Shown: positions 48,731 to 63,905, counted from the first letter of the stretch. The stretch: DNA of 64,000 nt from Homalodisca vitripennis (GCF_021130785.1 NC_060208.1:169750501-169814500), one strand, 5' to 3'. Made by a program: numbers and translations. The notes: generated from the sequence alone by a model not told the origin.

Positions 48731-51700
48731 GAGAAAGTAGTTCCTTCCTTATGGTATTTGTCTTCTTTCTAGACACTAACAATATAATATTACGTCATGT
48801 TTTGTACTATTAGTTACTTCTCCAGTTACAAGCAAATTAATAAAATTTACAAGGTATCAAGTGATATCAAATATAAAACATATGTTGTAACAATTTATCA
48901 ATATTTATCATATTAGTTTATACTTAAACTATTTCAGCAAAATTACAAAGTAATGGAACTAAATCACTTATATTATAGACTATCTATTATACCATAGGTT
49001 ACAAACTTTAGTATAATCCAAAGTGGTTCAAATAATACAATATTTAAATCTCTTGGAAGGCTAAAATACAAAAGGTATTATCCACTTTAATAAAACCTAA
49101 CTTAAAGTGAGGTGCCTTGACTGGTGCGTTTACCTATAATTAAATGGTAACTTATACAATCAACAATGAGATTGGCTGTTCCTTGGATTGATCTGGGATC
49201 CAATCTGAGTGAATTCTTTTATGCTCATGTTTCACTTCAATATCGTATGCTAAATGTGCTGGAGGCAACCTATATTTACCCTAGGTCAATGTATATTTTG
49301 AGTAATTAACAACTATTCCTCATAAATTACCAATCATCATAATTTATAAATATTATTTCATTAAGGGAACCATTGTTGCTTTGGAAATCGATGGCTTTCG
49401 ATGTGAAAATGTGATAGTAAGCCTAATAAAACATTCATTGTGTGACTATAGTTTGAGGATCAATCATTGGATGGCTAACCCATTAAAATCTGTCATGAGA
49501 TAAGCAGTTTGTGAAAGATATTCTTCATAACCGAAATATTCTTCTTCTAAATATCAGTCTAAATTTTATTGCATATCAGTCTGTCTGTGCAAAAGCTCTT
49601 TATAGAAAGGTCTATAGACCTTAAACTTGGAATGGCCATCTTAGTCCAAAAAAGAACTCTGTTGATTTTGTCATAAAATGGCAGAAAAGTTTAAAGTGAC
49701 TCCGTAATGAAACGCCGGTAAAAATAGGAAAATGTTTGAAATGACTCGTTACTATCCAACAGATCTTTCGATATTCCGATGTACGAAAAGTTTATTTATT
49801 TTCTAACGAAGCTATCTATTCCATGTAAACCAATTTCTGATTAGCTAAAACCAACACGGTGGAGTATGTTGATTACTCATGCTAATTTTTTTCGGCCACC
49901 AGTTACATTTTGTATTTCTAAACCATTAATGTAAAATATTAGTTCAGTTTTCAATATGTACTGCCATCTTGAAATTTTGAATGACCCTTAAAGACTTACT
50001 GACCTCTTGGTAGATAGACCATGTAACAGGTTCGAATAAAAGCTATAACTTCAAATTTGGTTACTGATGCTAGCAAAGAATATTGTTAATTCTAACGCAC
50101 GAAGCGTTTTCATCAGTTGACAAAGACTTACATATTTTATTGGATGTCTGGAAGCTAATATCGTGCTTATCTTCTAACTACCGATATCTTATCTTGATAA
50201 GAATAAGGTTTCCTATGTAGAGTAAAAAAGTGTTCTTTATATGAATTTAATTAAAGTACTACACGGGTATACAAATTTCATATAAAATGTATATATTACA
50301 AAATGATGTGTTTCAATAAGTAATAAATGAATGCAGCAATTACAAAGATTCAATAGAACCATTGCATGTAATGACTTTTTGTTTTGAAAATCTCTAAACA
50401 AACAGGATTTTTTTAAATCGCTAACATTATTTTATAACTAATAAAAGTTAGTACTGTATATAAATAGTATTTAAGTGCAATTTATTTATTTTTTTAATGG
50501 AACATATATCAGTTACTGTCCACTTAAATTACTGAGGACTATTTTCAAAATACTTATGTATTTACCAATTATTTATCATACATCTATAACATTATCTTTA
50601 ATAATCAATACGTAAAACTACATACATTCTGTCTGTGCTGACATATCAACAAAGTGTTGCTGTCTGTGAGTTTCAAGTAAATCCGTCTTAAAATCGTTAA
50701 AACAAAGGAAAGGTTTCTTAGCTGAGGATTAATAATGTGAAAGGGAACAGAAACAACACTGACAGCTACGACACAAAGGCTTTTTGCCTCGTGTTTGATA
50801 CAGATAAGTTTGTCATGCTAGATATGCTTATGTCTCATATGTAGATTTATCTTTAATATATTAGACCAAATAAAATTAAACTATTTTGGAATTTATTAAA
50901 CCCATTTTTAATATGTATCCTTTAAAGGATATATCTTTAAAGATATATTAAAAAACTCAATTCTAATTTTTATTAAAAAATAATTAAAATAAAAAAATAC
51001 ATTATTGTAGAAAATCACTAATTCGATTGATATCAAGACAAAACGATCTGTGGAATTAGGTGATTTGTTCAATTATATGTGTAGGGGATAAATTAATGGA
51101 TCACTATATGAAATATTAGCGCCTCTTTATAATTGTTTTACTTTCTTGTATGTCTATTACTGTACAATATAATATTCTTTGTATGAAGTTTGTTTTTGGC
51201 AATGGAATGATTTTGAAGGAAACAGGATTTTTCATCATTTTTTTGACATGTCCTATCGTTAAGTGATACAAAAAACCAGTAACACATCAGTAAAACAATA
51301 TAATATTTTTAGAATAAAAATTATCATTAGTATTATTTTGCAAACCACAAAAACTAGCATTGGGGTTAAGTTCAATAAAACGTATACACGATGTGAGTTG
51401 GTAAATTTCCATGTCAAAGTGGAGATACTCGTGTGTTTTGAGTAAATAGTGCAAGCGCACACCACGTAGCACCCAAAGCACCGTTAACTGTTCCTTACTA
51501 CCTTTGAAACACACGCGTTATTCTCTTTTATTATCCAAATATAAAATATGCAAGACATAATTTTATGTAAATTCGATAAACTTCCAGCCTTGGAAAGTCG
51601 CATTGCCAAGATAACACAACATTGTTGTTTCTTCTCATTATGTCACACCAAATTTTGCCTAGCTTATAAGGCAATATACATTTTGATAAAATCTGATGTT

Positions 51701-54700
51701 TATTGAATGTAACATAGCTCCCCACAATTGATGATTGGTATAGAGTACAGTAGGTTTTGTCATTATTATGACATCATGTCAGATGTCATGTGCTCTCTTA
51801 CGATCGTTATACACACGGGAAACTTATGTTATAACAAATCGTAGATACTGTAGGCAAAAAAAATGGTAAAAAGCAACCTTTAAATTTAAAAAAGTGTGCA
51901 TAGTTTTTTGATTATTTATTTGAAATAATTATGTTAAGATTGATCATGTATTTTAGATTGAATATGTAGAGCTGAATGCGTTTCCACTACTAAATGTAAG
52001 TTACATAAATACCTGTTGTAAACTAAACACTTTTCTAAATGGATGACTCAGGAATTAAAACAAGTTATGAAAAAAATATTTTTGAAAACTAGGATATATT
52101 GCCAAACGTTACCTTCATTTTCATATGTCTTTGTTATTATTATGTTATTTTAATAATGTTTTAGTAAAATTTAAAACATTTACAGTTTTAATTATCTGAT
52201 TGGGTTAGTTATATAATACAAAATATGTATCTTATATCTAAGTAAGAATATATTATTGTCATACAAATTTCAGTGAAACCATTTAAGAGAAAAGAATCTG
52301 TATTGCTTTTCTTTATTCACACCACAGAGAAATGCCTTTATTCAATACACCCATTTGCTCTCTGATATGACCGTTTATTTCTATTTATATAGTGTAATTG
52401 TTTCAGCTAATACATTATTCACGTGTTTGATGGCGCCATCATAAACTTGGTTATCGCTGTTTTTCTTAACAAAACCAAGAAAGGAAGCAAAATGAGAATT
52501 CCTGTCAACATGTTACTGTATAAAAACATTAAAAGTAACTGTTGTAGTAGGATAAAAATAAAGTTTTTACCACTGAAAGCAAAAGTTCCTTCAACACTTA
52601 ATCACCCTTCTTTTAAACAGATTCAAAATCATCTATTTTGCTCCTGGTGATGAACATTTGCGTGTTGAACCACCAATGTTAGGCGGAGAGCCTTTCCTAC
52701 CAATTAAAGACATTTATTGTGGGAATGTTTTCCTTAGAACTAGTATTTGTGCTTTTGTATCAATTTTAAGTGCAGCTTTGACTAATTCTTAAATTTCCAA
52801 CTAAGATGAAGGTAAACAGGCATGATAATTCTGTTTAAATCTAAAATAATAACAGTAAAAAGGTCATCTTTAGAAGCAAAATCACTGAGTGATCAAAGAG
52901 AACAAAGTATACTTATTTAATCTCTGTACATTTCGATGTCAAAACTTCTCTTTTGTGTTAATAATCAGTTTATAATTTACTTTTAAATATATTTTATGAT
53001 TGCACTAAACTAGTGTTTATTTGTTTTATATACGATTCATAAACTAACAAATTACATCTAAACTTTAATACGAAAGGTTTTTAAAAACTGTATTATAGCA
53101 TTTATACCATTAGGTGTTTTCAACCAATGTTTCCGATAAGAAACTCTGAATAGGAAGAGTGTTTATTGAAATAATAATCCCATTTGTTTATATTGCATAC
53201 AATATAAATCTGAATGAATAATCCGGAGGCTCGTGTCCGCCATCAAAAATTTCAAAGCATGCAGGCTTGGAAGCAAATATCGCAAGGCAAAGATTCACCC
53301 GGCAGTAAGAATGACAAAGCTGCTTATGGAAAGGAAAGCTCATTCTTATCTCCGTGGTATTGGCCCCGCATGAAGTATTATTTACTGCAATTTTGTTCTT
53401 CCTCTTATTTGGCTAACTTTTTTTAATAGAAAATATTGTTGCTGTGCCTAAATTCATAAAGGGGATCGAAGTAGTTTTTATTAGTCTTTATTAAGAAATT
53501 GTAAACGGTAAGTAGATTCTAATTCAGTAAATACTTAAATCTACAGTGTAAGAATATATTTTATTCTTATAATAATTATTACTTTTACAATCTTAAACTC
53601 ACACCAGCCCAGTGTTGCAATATGCTCACATAAGTAAATGTAATATTTAAACCTAAATATGTCACTCTCGCTAGAATATAGGCCTAAAAGGATTACACTA
53701 CAATTAAAACATTAAAAATATGATTCCTAATTATTTCTTATATTATTGTTCAGGGATACAGTCTGAAGTATAGCCATCCATATAATAAAAAACATCGTAA
53801 TATCTACATGTGTTTAAAGTTTTGAAATTGTAAAGTATTATAAAGTAATCACTCAATGGTTTGGAAAAAATTATTTCTGTCTTGTGTGTATATGTCTTTT
53901 TGTCCATACGATATCCCGAAAACGAACCGATCTAATTGAAATTGTGCAGAAAGCTTCATTTTAACACACAAACTCAGAGTTCGATTGTAGTGCATGTCAC
54001 TCCTATGATTTTACAATGCTCCCGTGGGTAAACATAATGGCACGAGCATAATAGCAGACTAAATAAAAGTAAAAAGAGACTTATATTCATAGAGTAAAAA
54101 GGAAAAAATACAATGGAGAGACAATGATAAAATTTGGTGACAAGATTTGATTTCAGTACACTCTTGCGTTCTAGTACCCTCCCTAGCTCGCCGACTCCTA
54201 ATAAATAAAATGTTGGGCATGTAGGATGTAGCAAGATATCTCGAGAAACATTTCATCAATTTGACGTAAAACATAACATCTAGATTGAGAAAAATGAATT
54301 CTGAGTAAGTGCACAGAATTTGGTTGAGCGTCATTGAATCATTATCACTCATTAGGTTGGCACACTTCTCTTTTGTCTACTGAAGGGATTCAAAAATGTC
54401 ATTTTTGTATGATTATCTATCTGTCCGTAGGATATCTCGATATCTCGACAATTAAATGAGCTGTATACTTGACATTTTGCATGCAACCTCAGGGAAACCC
54501 GTTACTCGAGACGTGGTGTGGCGTATTCCTGACTTGTGAAAAAGTATGTCAAGTATTATATATTTCTACAGAAGTTAATTAATTTGTATTATTATGCCAT
54601 ATTTTATGCCATTGAGCCGTGGATAAACACAGAACTATAAAAACTGTCAACATACTATTAGGTAAGTTCCATTGGTTTATAGTCGTTAATATTTTGCATG

Positions 54701-54759
54701 TTATATATTATAACAGAAATAAACATTTTTAATATAAGTTTTTTTTATATTTCATCCAT
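48731..54759. other. Long AT-rich region without a confident gene
   Basis: Short frames (51259-51725 minus set, 52423-52650, 53214-53426, 53974-54352 minus set) have no recognisable domain; 53214-53426 (NPEARVRHQKFQSMQAWKQI) is the least AT-skewed and could be an exon fragment. A perfect 20-bp palindrome, ATATATCTTTAAAGATATAT, lies at about 50929-50948. The relative of the 8-kb foldback is listed separately. Confidence 0.4.
51172..51285. repeat. Second copy of the 8-kb foldback family (one arm)
   Basis: ATTCTTTGTATGAAG, GGCAATGGAATGATTTTGAA, GGAAACAGGATTTTTC and AACCAGTAACAC align in order to 7990-8095 (ATTCTTTGTTCGAAG, GACGATGGAAAGATTGTGAA, GGATACAGGATTTTTTC, AATCAGTAACAC). No inverted partner follows. 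Confidence 0.7.
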
Positions 54760-54762
54760 GAA

Positions 54763-54794
<32 letters not shown>
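54760..54794. repeat. (AT)n microsatellite
   Basis: About 35 bp of alternating TA. Confidence 0.9.
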
Positions 54795-57700
54795 ACAACA
54801 TTAAACGTCCTGATCTTTGAAACAAAACAAAAAAAGATATAAATGCAATGGTACTTTTCTTGTGTTGTAACACTGCATCTTAGGCAATTCCTTACTGTTT
54901 CTCAAATTTATTACATTTCGATAACAATTTTAAAATTATACTCTGAGAATTATAACTACTGAAGAATGGCTTTCATTAATAATTGTGTTTTAGCGTTATT
55001 ACAAAATGTGTTTTATGAAGCTGCAAATGAGTAATTAGGGCTTTTCATAAATAGTTTACGTTTGAGAATACTTCGCTTTTTCCCTTTACTCCACACAAAC
55101 ATAATGGGGTTATAGTGCGACATTATTAAACAAGCCCTCGTTATAATACCACTGGGTTAATTATCCGGTCTCGTTGTTTGCAATGTCTGCTGTTGTTGAT
55201 GTAAGTATGAATAGAACTGTAAAGCTGACTCTCTAGTCTATGTGCTTATTAAAATGGTAGAACAACAAACAGCTGATTATCATTGACATAACCCGACTTT
55301 CCTTAACCCAGTTTAAGCTAATCATAACCGTAGGTCAAAATATTGATAAAAATACTAAATTAAACGAACATATAAAACACAAAATTACATGCAGATAGTA
55401 AGCAATATGTCTGACAAAAGACGTTACCCAGATAATAAATGGTACTCTATATTACAAGGCAGGAGTACGCTACACCAAGTGTCGCGTAACAGGTTTCGCT
55501 GAGTTTGCACGCTGTTAATTCTATTACTTCATTTCATTGTCAAAATGTCCTGCGGACCGATAGGAACACTGGCAGTAATAATGAAGAAATTTTTCATCAA
55601 ATTATAAATGGTATTAAAATACCAGGAGTTACTGTTGGAACAACAAACAATGACGCCTGTCAAAACAACACACTGGTAGGAAATAAAAGATTGGTATTTT
55701 ATTTCCAAAAAAGTTTATAGCAAGCCATCGCAGTCCGTATACTAAACAGATGTTCTTTACGAAACTTTAAGCTATCAGATTCAGTCCAAGCCTGTACGAC
55801 AAGCTTTTACTTTAAAATGATCTAAAACTATATCTCAGTAGTGCCATTTATTTCCATAATCCATAGACTTTCTGTTTCGACTTTAGGAGCATGTACCAGG
55901 TACGTATCTTCATGTAGAAGGTAGCTTAGAGCGTGACAGAGGATATATAGTGTGCTTCCAAGGCTTTAATAATCAGAGGGATACGTAATGGCTTTATACT
56001 GTTGAACAAATAATAGGCTCTATTCATTGGCAGAAATCACCTAGTAATATTAAGCTGAGTGTTAGTGGTACATCACAAGATTGGTCGTACCACTCACTTG
56101 TTAACCAGACTGAGAGCTATACTAGAAAACAATAAATGTCAGAATGTAGCTTTCACGCGTTAATATTCCGGAGATGGTCCTCATGTATCCAGATAGTGAT
56201 ATTCTTTGTAATAAACACTACTATGGTACTTTACAATAATCGGAGGAGGCCATAAACGTAGATGAACCTATATACTTGAATATAGGATTCATAAATTAAT
56301 TGTGAAAGAATGTATATGAATGAAAGAAGTAATAAGACTAAATAAATTTATATTGTAAACTGTGTTCCTATTATTCGTTGAGTTAAATTATAGGCTATTC
56401 AGAAATAGAATTTACATTAGATATTTCTTCCTTAACAAATGTTAACTTAAAAATTTACCTTTTAAAATTAAACGTATGCAGCGTGCTTGTCTCGTAACAC
56501 GTACGGTTTCGGTAATATTACGTCGGTAAATCAGAAAATTAATATCAATGTTAGTTTTGTGACACTTCAAAGGACAGATGTAACTTTGTCTTTAAGAATT
56601 CTTTAAAGACCATATTCTCAGTGACCTTATTGAAAATGAACTTTGATTTCTAGTTAGTGAAAAGTTTAAACCTTTTTTGGAACTGAATTTTATTTTTATG
56701 TACAAATTTAAATTCTGATAAATCGTTTTTAATTATGTATATGGAGAAAAATTATGTATTCCATATAGATCGAATTTCCAAAAACCTTCAGACTTTTTTA
56801 TTTACGAAAAATCATAATTTAATCCATTACATTTTTCTATTTAACGAGAGTTCGTAGATGTATACATTGGGATTGATATGAATCTTAAAAATGTATGTCA
56901 TAGTAGTACTACAGTAGGCTAGTGAAATATTAATCAATAGCCTAGTTAACTGCGTTTCCCCGTAATATGCTTCACAATAATCATTTAAAGAAGGTTTATT
57001 ATTTTCTGGAAGAAACCTTACAAATTAGAAATTTAATCGAATTAAATCGTTCAAAAAACAACTTATTACTAAAGTTATTCGTGTAAACTCTTTAACTTTA
57101 TTCGTGCCAGCAAACTTTAACTTTTAATAAAGGATCTGCACTGCAAAAACCTGTTGGAATTTCTAGGAAACTAAATAAATTTATAGTATACTTTATTAAT
57201 TTTGCTTGAAAATATAAAGGTCTTATTTAATCTAATCAGTGTTTATTGCAGTTTCAGAGAGGACAGAGTTACAAGTATAATTTAAACATTCCAGATAGAC
57301 TTCTAAGCGTTTTAACTGGAAATTATTCACAGTATTTGAAAATTTAATTTATTTTAACTTCAAAGTTAAATAATGTATTCTGTCAGACAGATTAAATAAC
57401 AAAATAATTCAATTAACCTATAACCATTTAGCAGCCGTATAGTTTAGCACAAAGAGAACTTTATAGTTATAAAGAAATACATATTTAGAAGTTGTTTATT
57501 AAAATTAATTAAAAAACATTATATTGTACAGTAAAACGAAAATCTAAAATTTATTTTAACCATAGTTTTAAAAAGCATATATTTAAAAACTTGCTACATC
57601 CAAGTTAATTGAAGTTACATGTCAATGACCAGACCGTTCGCTCCAATAACAATCAACATAGCAAGAGTAGCATATTAACAAATTCAATGTACAAACAGAA

Positions 57701-60700
57701 TCATAGCCAATAAGTAGTTAACTACATATCTGCTTTTATACAATACTAGTGACCTAAACTTCTATAAATATATTAATTTTATTATTTATTATAATTTTAA
57801 CCGTAAAATATTGTATGAAATTTTATTCAGCTGATAGTTGTTTTTAAATTTTGAAAATATGTATACTGTTTTAAAATTGCATGATTCACACCTGACAATT
57901 GCATCTTTAATGTCAAAAGACCTATGTAACAAATTAATATTTATTACAGGATCGTGTGGATAACGGTGAACAGAAACGTAAATTTGCAAAAGTAACCCAA
58001 CCGGTGGCATAGTATGCAAGCGTGCTAGCTAGACTATGGCGAAGATTTCAGTATACAGGTACGTAAGTGACATTTACATTGAAAGTTACGAGGATTGCAA
58101 ATATAAATGTAATTATAAGAGTGACAAGTATTGCTGTCCTAATATCTAACTGTCAATATAAACATTAAACATTGTAAATGTTTCACAGTTTATTCAATAC
58201 CTTAAAGCTGTCTCACTTTTAATAAATTTTCAATCTCCCAAGGCACAACGGAAGTGAAAGTAGGTGTTTTTAAACTCATATGTTCAATGCATTGATTAAT
58301 ATTAAAATTTTTACAAGGCCATTTAAGTGATGGCAAGAATTGAAATATGGTCTTGAAAACTGATCCTCCTGAGACATATTCTTTGATATTTTTTTAAACA
58401 CACAAAAGCACCATATAAGCAGACCTTATGAGATAACGTTTGGTCCAGAACCACATTCATTCAATACATTGTAGGTAAGATACTCTTAAACAAAGAATAA
58501 CGTGTTTGTTATGTTTACCTTTCTTTTCCGCAAAACTTAAATGCCCCATTTAAAAAAATGCACAATTATGCAAAATTCAAAATTATGTTTCTCCTGTTTC
58601 TACATTAATCATCAAGGAGCATACTTATGTACATTTGACAGCGGACCACACCCAACGAATTACACCGAACTTTACTGAGGTTTGCGCAACACTTGGTAGT
58701 GGAGGAAAAGCGTCGAATTGTGGCTATAACAAATAACAGCTGTGTGTCAGGAGCATAAAATAAATAACATCCACTGCTTACTAGATCATAGAGCGTAAGT
58801 AAACAATTAAAACATTACTGAAAGGCAATACATGGCATAAGAGTCATTTGTAGGTCCAAAGATGTTCATTTTCAAATTCAATGTATAATTTATAAATGAA
58901 TATTCAAATTTAATTAGTTTTCATTTTGAAAAAATCACTTAAGGAGAACAATTTAAATGACGTACTTTTATAGAGGTTTTATTATAGTGTATACTTGAAA
59001 TTATGCACACAAAACCTCAAAAATTGTAAATTTTATTTTACAAATATTACATTGCAGATACATGTCACAATATTTGTGTTGTATTTTGTATTATTGTATT
59101 CTTCAATGCTGTTTTATTAAAGAAATCAGTAGTTAAAAAATTGAATTTAACATAATTTTCTGGATTTTTGTGGGTTTCTACAGCCTGTAGATGCCAGATT
59201 TTTATAATAATAAACAACTTTTAATATAGGCTTTTTAAACCTATTATATTATTTATTTTAATACTAACACTTAATAAAAGTATAATATTATATTAATCTT
59301 AATATAAATGCTGTCATTATTATATTTGTGAATTATAGGATGGATAGCAAACTCTAATACCTACATAACGTACAGTGTAAAATTTGTATAAGGGTAAAAG
59401 TATATATTGTATACAATGTGTTTCGGGTATAAAAAAGGTGAAAAGGTGAATGAGAAATAACGGGTTTTCTATATGAAAAGGGTAGCGTAATTGCATCCAT
59501 TGTCAATGTTAAAATTATTTTTTTATGCTATACCAGCTGTACTTAATAACTTTTTATAGATAATTCATAGGAGTGGGTTATTATTTTCTTTTTTCTAGGT
59601 GTTTACAACTTGCACGATTTAGAAACTTAGTTTACACAAGTGTTAATTAAAAAATATGTGTCCACGTAATAAACTAAAAGGGACGTCATTCTTGGTGTTA
59701 TTGTAAGAGGAAACAATCAGAGGACATCTACAGGGACTTAAACGTACAAAATTAAAATGCAGTTAGCTTATTGAGTTCAGTTAACCGTAAACAAAACGGT
59801 TTTTCATGCCTGACCTATATTTGGTTTAGCTCTACCTTTTTTGGATAAATGTAATTTTGTAAACATCTTAATGCTCGTTTGAGAAATTCTTTAAAACTGC
59901 GTTTGACTTAATATGGTGAACACGTACTTTTACAAGATCCTGTCGTGTTAAATTATGTTAAAATCACTGAAACGAAAACATACAACCAAGTCAAACTCAT
60001 TTACTTATTAATATTCTACGCGGAAGTAGTTTTTTTTTATCATGGAGAATCCAAACTTTATAATAAAGAAATGGCGAGACAACTGAATAGGGATGGGCAT
60101 TAGTTAATAAAAATATATAAAGAACACCACACAACCACACACACTCACACACACACACACAACGCAATTTCATTAATATATATATGCATATATTTAAAAA
60201 ACCAAAAGAAATCTTTGTTATTTTGTCAGCAATTGCTGTTTTTTAAGATTGTTTTAAAATTTAAGAAGTTTTTAAGGTCACAATTTTGAAAATAATTAAA
60301 GACAAACATAAGTCATAATTATTTGTAACATTATAAACATTTTAAGTACATATTGTTAGTTTATTAGTTATTATTTTTTTCAGATATTAATTCTCTTAAT
60401 AAAAACACGATATTTTAAACCTAAGCACAGGAGACCCATTTTTCATATGATGAAATTTGTTTTGTCTTGACTTGAGGGTTAACGTTGTTATACCGTTTGT
60501 CTTAGTGTTATGGACATAATGTAAGGTAATAAGATTATTTAGAGTTAATACATATTTAAAATTGTTACGATTTTATTTGTACATTGCCAATATTGAGAGG
60601 TATTGTTCCATCAATTGTGCGTAAATATAAATCCTAAAAAGTAATGCATTAACCATTTTGACACTTTTATGAGGGATACGTGAGAAATCTACATTACTTC

Positions 60701-61559
60701 GGCTCAGCGGAGAGGGACAATCAATGTTGTATTCAGTGAAAAAACGTCTTGTTTAAAAGTTGATAATACAGGTATGGCTCTGTGTTGATTAAAAATTGCT
60801 AAACAAATTTTACTTTTATTTTACAGTCACAATTTAAACATTCCTGTTTTTATTTAATTTCAATAAAACATATTAATATTTTTTGTATTTATAAAAGAAA
60901 CTATTTTTTTAACACTATAAGGACTATGTACAGGCCTGTGGTCTTAGCACGACTATGTTTGTATCTTTTTCTCTTTATAACTAACCAATTCTCGAAATAG
61001 AAATGTACAAAGCTAATATGCTTAAAAAAGATAATAAAGTATAAAATATTAAGACAGTCTGTCTTAATCTGTAACAAGCATAACTATGTTTTCTAATTTA
61101 TTGATTCATGCATTATAGTGCATTTACTTTATGGTAAATACTCATGTAGCTATGGGTATTTGATTAAAACAATTATAGGAACAGTACATTGTTTTTTGAA
61201 AATATTATAGATATCTACAAAATATATTATTAAATTTATTAATATTATTTATTTCAGTGTAAAAATATGTAATTATGACTTGAAAACTACTTATATTAAA
61301 ATTTTATGAGATGTTAAGTCTGCAAAAGAATTTTGGTGGATTTAAATAGATTAGTTTAGGGGTAGTATTTCAAGGTTTGCTGAGTATTTTATTATTCTTT
61401 TATGTTATGTCACCGGTTCCTATTTACTTTAAACGGACCAAAAAGATTATTGAACAATAATTCATATAATCAGATAACCAAAAGATTTCTTGTTTTATTT
61501 TTACGTCTAACCTAAGTTTAAAACATTAGCTGAGCAACCACTATTGGGTGCAAACACTT
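54795..61559. other. Long AT-rich region without a confident gene
   Basis: No frame with a recognisable motif; those at 55505-55720 and 57789-58019 (minus) are not identified. A short interrupted (CA)n lies at about 60127-60161. I see no RNA gene or element. Confidence 0.45.
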
Positions 61560-63280
61560 GCAATATGAGGTGGAACAAATATATAAATCGGTCTGCAGCA
61601 GATCTGTACACAGATGTTAATACAACTTTACATTTTATATATTGAGGTGAACAATATAAGAAATCGGTCTGCAACAGATGTGTAACAGAATGTAAGGACA
61701 ACTTTACATTATAAAATATGAGTGAACACAAAATATATAAATCGGTCTGCAGCAGATTGTTGTAACAGAATTGTAAGACAACTTTACTTATAAATATGAG
61801 TGAACAAATATTAAATCGGTCTGCAACAGATTGTAAACAGATGTAAGACAACTTTACATTATAAATATGAGTTGAAAATTATATAAATCGGTCATGCAGC
61901 AGAATTGTAACAGATGGTAAGACAAACTTTACATTATAAATATGAGTGAAACAATATATAAATCGGTTGCAGCAGATTGTACCAGAGTTAAGACAACTTT
62001 AATTATAAATATGACTGTGTAACAAATATAATAAATCGGTCTGCAACAGATTGTAAATAGATGTTAGACAACTTTTACATATTAAATATGATTGTGTACT
62101 CAAATATAGTAATCGGTCTGCAGACTGGATTGTAACAGATTGTAAGAAACTTTACATTATAAATATGAGTAACAAATATATAAATCGGTCTGCAACAGAT
62201 AGTAACAGATGTAAGACAACTTTACATTAGTAAATATGAGTGAACAAATATATAAACTCGGTCTTTGCAACGAGATTGTAACAGATGTAAGACAAAACTT
62301 TTACATTATAAATATGGAGTGAACAAATATATAAATCGGTCTGCAGCAGATTGTAACAGATGTAAGACAACTGTACTTATAAATATGAAGTGAACAAGTA
62401 TATATATCAGTTCTGCAACAGATTTGTAACAGATGTAACTAAGACAAACTTTACATTAAAATATGAGTGAACAATATATAAATCGGTCTGCAGCAGAATT
62501 GTAACAGATGTAAGAAAACTTTACATTATAAAATATGAGGTGAACTAATATATAAATCGGTCTGCAGCAGATATGTAATCAGATGTAAGACAAACTTTAC
62601 ATTATAAATTTGACCGTGAAAAAAATATACTAAATCTGTCTGCAGCAGATTGTAAACAGATGTTAGGACAACTTTACATTATAAATATGAGTGTGAACAA
62701 ATATTTAATTCGGTCTGCAACAGATTGTAAACAGATGTAAGACATACTTTTACATTATAAATATGATTGTGAACAAATATATAAATCTCGGGTTTCTGCA
62801 GCAGATTGTAACAGATGTAAGACAACTTTACATTATAAAAATGAAGTGAACAAATATATAAATCGGTCTGCAGGCGAGATTGTAACAGATGTTAAGACAA
62901 CTTTACATTATAAATATGATAACGTGAACAAATATATAGAAATCTGTCTGCAACAGATTGAATCAGATGTAAGGAACAACGTTTACATTATAAATATGAG
63001 GTGAACAAATATATAAAATCGTGTCTGCAGGCAGATTGTAACAGATGTAAGACAACTTTTCATTATAATATGAGTGAACAAATATATAAATCGCCCGTCT
63101 GCAGCAGATTGTAACAGATGTAGACAACTTTACATTATAAATATGAGTGAACATATATATAAATCGGTCCTGCAGCAGATTGTAAACAGATGTAAGAACA
63201 ACTTTTACATTATAAATATGAGTGAACTAATATATAAATCGGTCTGCAACAGATTGTAACAGATGTAAGAAAACTTTACG
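61560..63280. repeat. Minisatellite array: 71-bp unit, about 23 copies
   Basis: The consensus unit runs ATCGGTCTGCAGCAGATTGT, AACAGATGTAAGACAACTTT, ACATTATAAATATGAGTGAA, CAAATATATAA (71 bp). The ATCGGTCTGC anchor recurs about every 75 bp from 61,588 to 63,236 because most units carry extra single bases. Two variants alternate irregularly: CTGCAGCAG and CTGCAACAG. The reverse-strand frames through it (61507-61851, 62963-63154) are products of the repeat and not genes, since 71 is not a multiple of 3. It has sharp edges: unique sequence resumes after ACTTTACG at about 63,280. Confidence 0.95.
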
Positions 63281-63656
63281 TTTTGAAACTAGTCGTTAAT
63301 AATAAACTAAATTTGTTAACTTGCTATTCATAATTATTTTATTACGTTGAAGAAAATAAACAAATAACTTTTTTATATGTTTGTTTTGAATTCTCAGAAA
63401 TACCTATTCATATTATAGGTTAATAATAATTTTAAAATAGAAATATTTAAAAGACTTTTCATAACTGCTTAACTATTGAATTTGTTCAAAGATATAAAGA
63501 TTAAATACAGGATTTTTATTTCCAAGATAGGTTGTTTAAAATCAAAATTCTAACCCATAACTGTTCTTATCAAAGCCTTTATTAGTTATATAAGTTTTTC
63601 ATCAGATTTTTATTACAATTTTGGTTATAGTATTGAGAGCAACAACAAATTATTTA
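63281..63656. other. AT-rich flank of the minisatellite
   Basis: No gene or repeat seen. Confidence 0.45.
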
Positions 63657-63905
63657 GTTGTACTTTTTGCTTCACAGCAGGTCGAGGCTATAAACGTTGT
63701 ACCTAACAAAACAGTCATTTCAACCATGATAGTGACTGCAGTATAATCCAATGGAATAAGATACCAAAGGTTATCAGGATATTTATTACTGACGCTATTT
63801 ACAAGTCTAGCGTAGAATTTTTTCTCTGTGGTATCTCTCGCTGAGAAACATTCCCGCGATGCTTTCACTACCAACTGTTCATTCTTGTGTTTGTGTCATT
63901 CCACT
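63657..63905 (-). other. Unrecognised open segment, possible exon
   Basis: On the minus strand an open stretch reads KNEQLVVKASRECFSARDTT, EKKFYARLVNSV, DNLWYLIPLDYTAVTIMVEM, TVLLGTTFIASTCCEAKSTT before a stop. The composition is protein-like, and one hydrophobic segment (about TAVTIMVEMTVLLGTTFIAS) could span a membrane. The shape is loosely like part of an insect chemoreceptor, but I see no diagnostic motif, so this is only a guess. It would need splice sites; a weak GT donor lies in AAAAAGTACAAC near 63,662-63,673. Confidence 0.25.

Noticed and set aside
61560..63280. CRISPR-like repeat array
   Set aside because: The whole 71-bp unit repeats without unique spacers, there are no cas genes, and the context is eukaryotic. 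It is a minisatellite.
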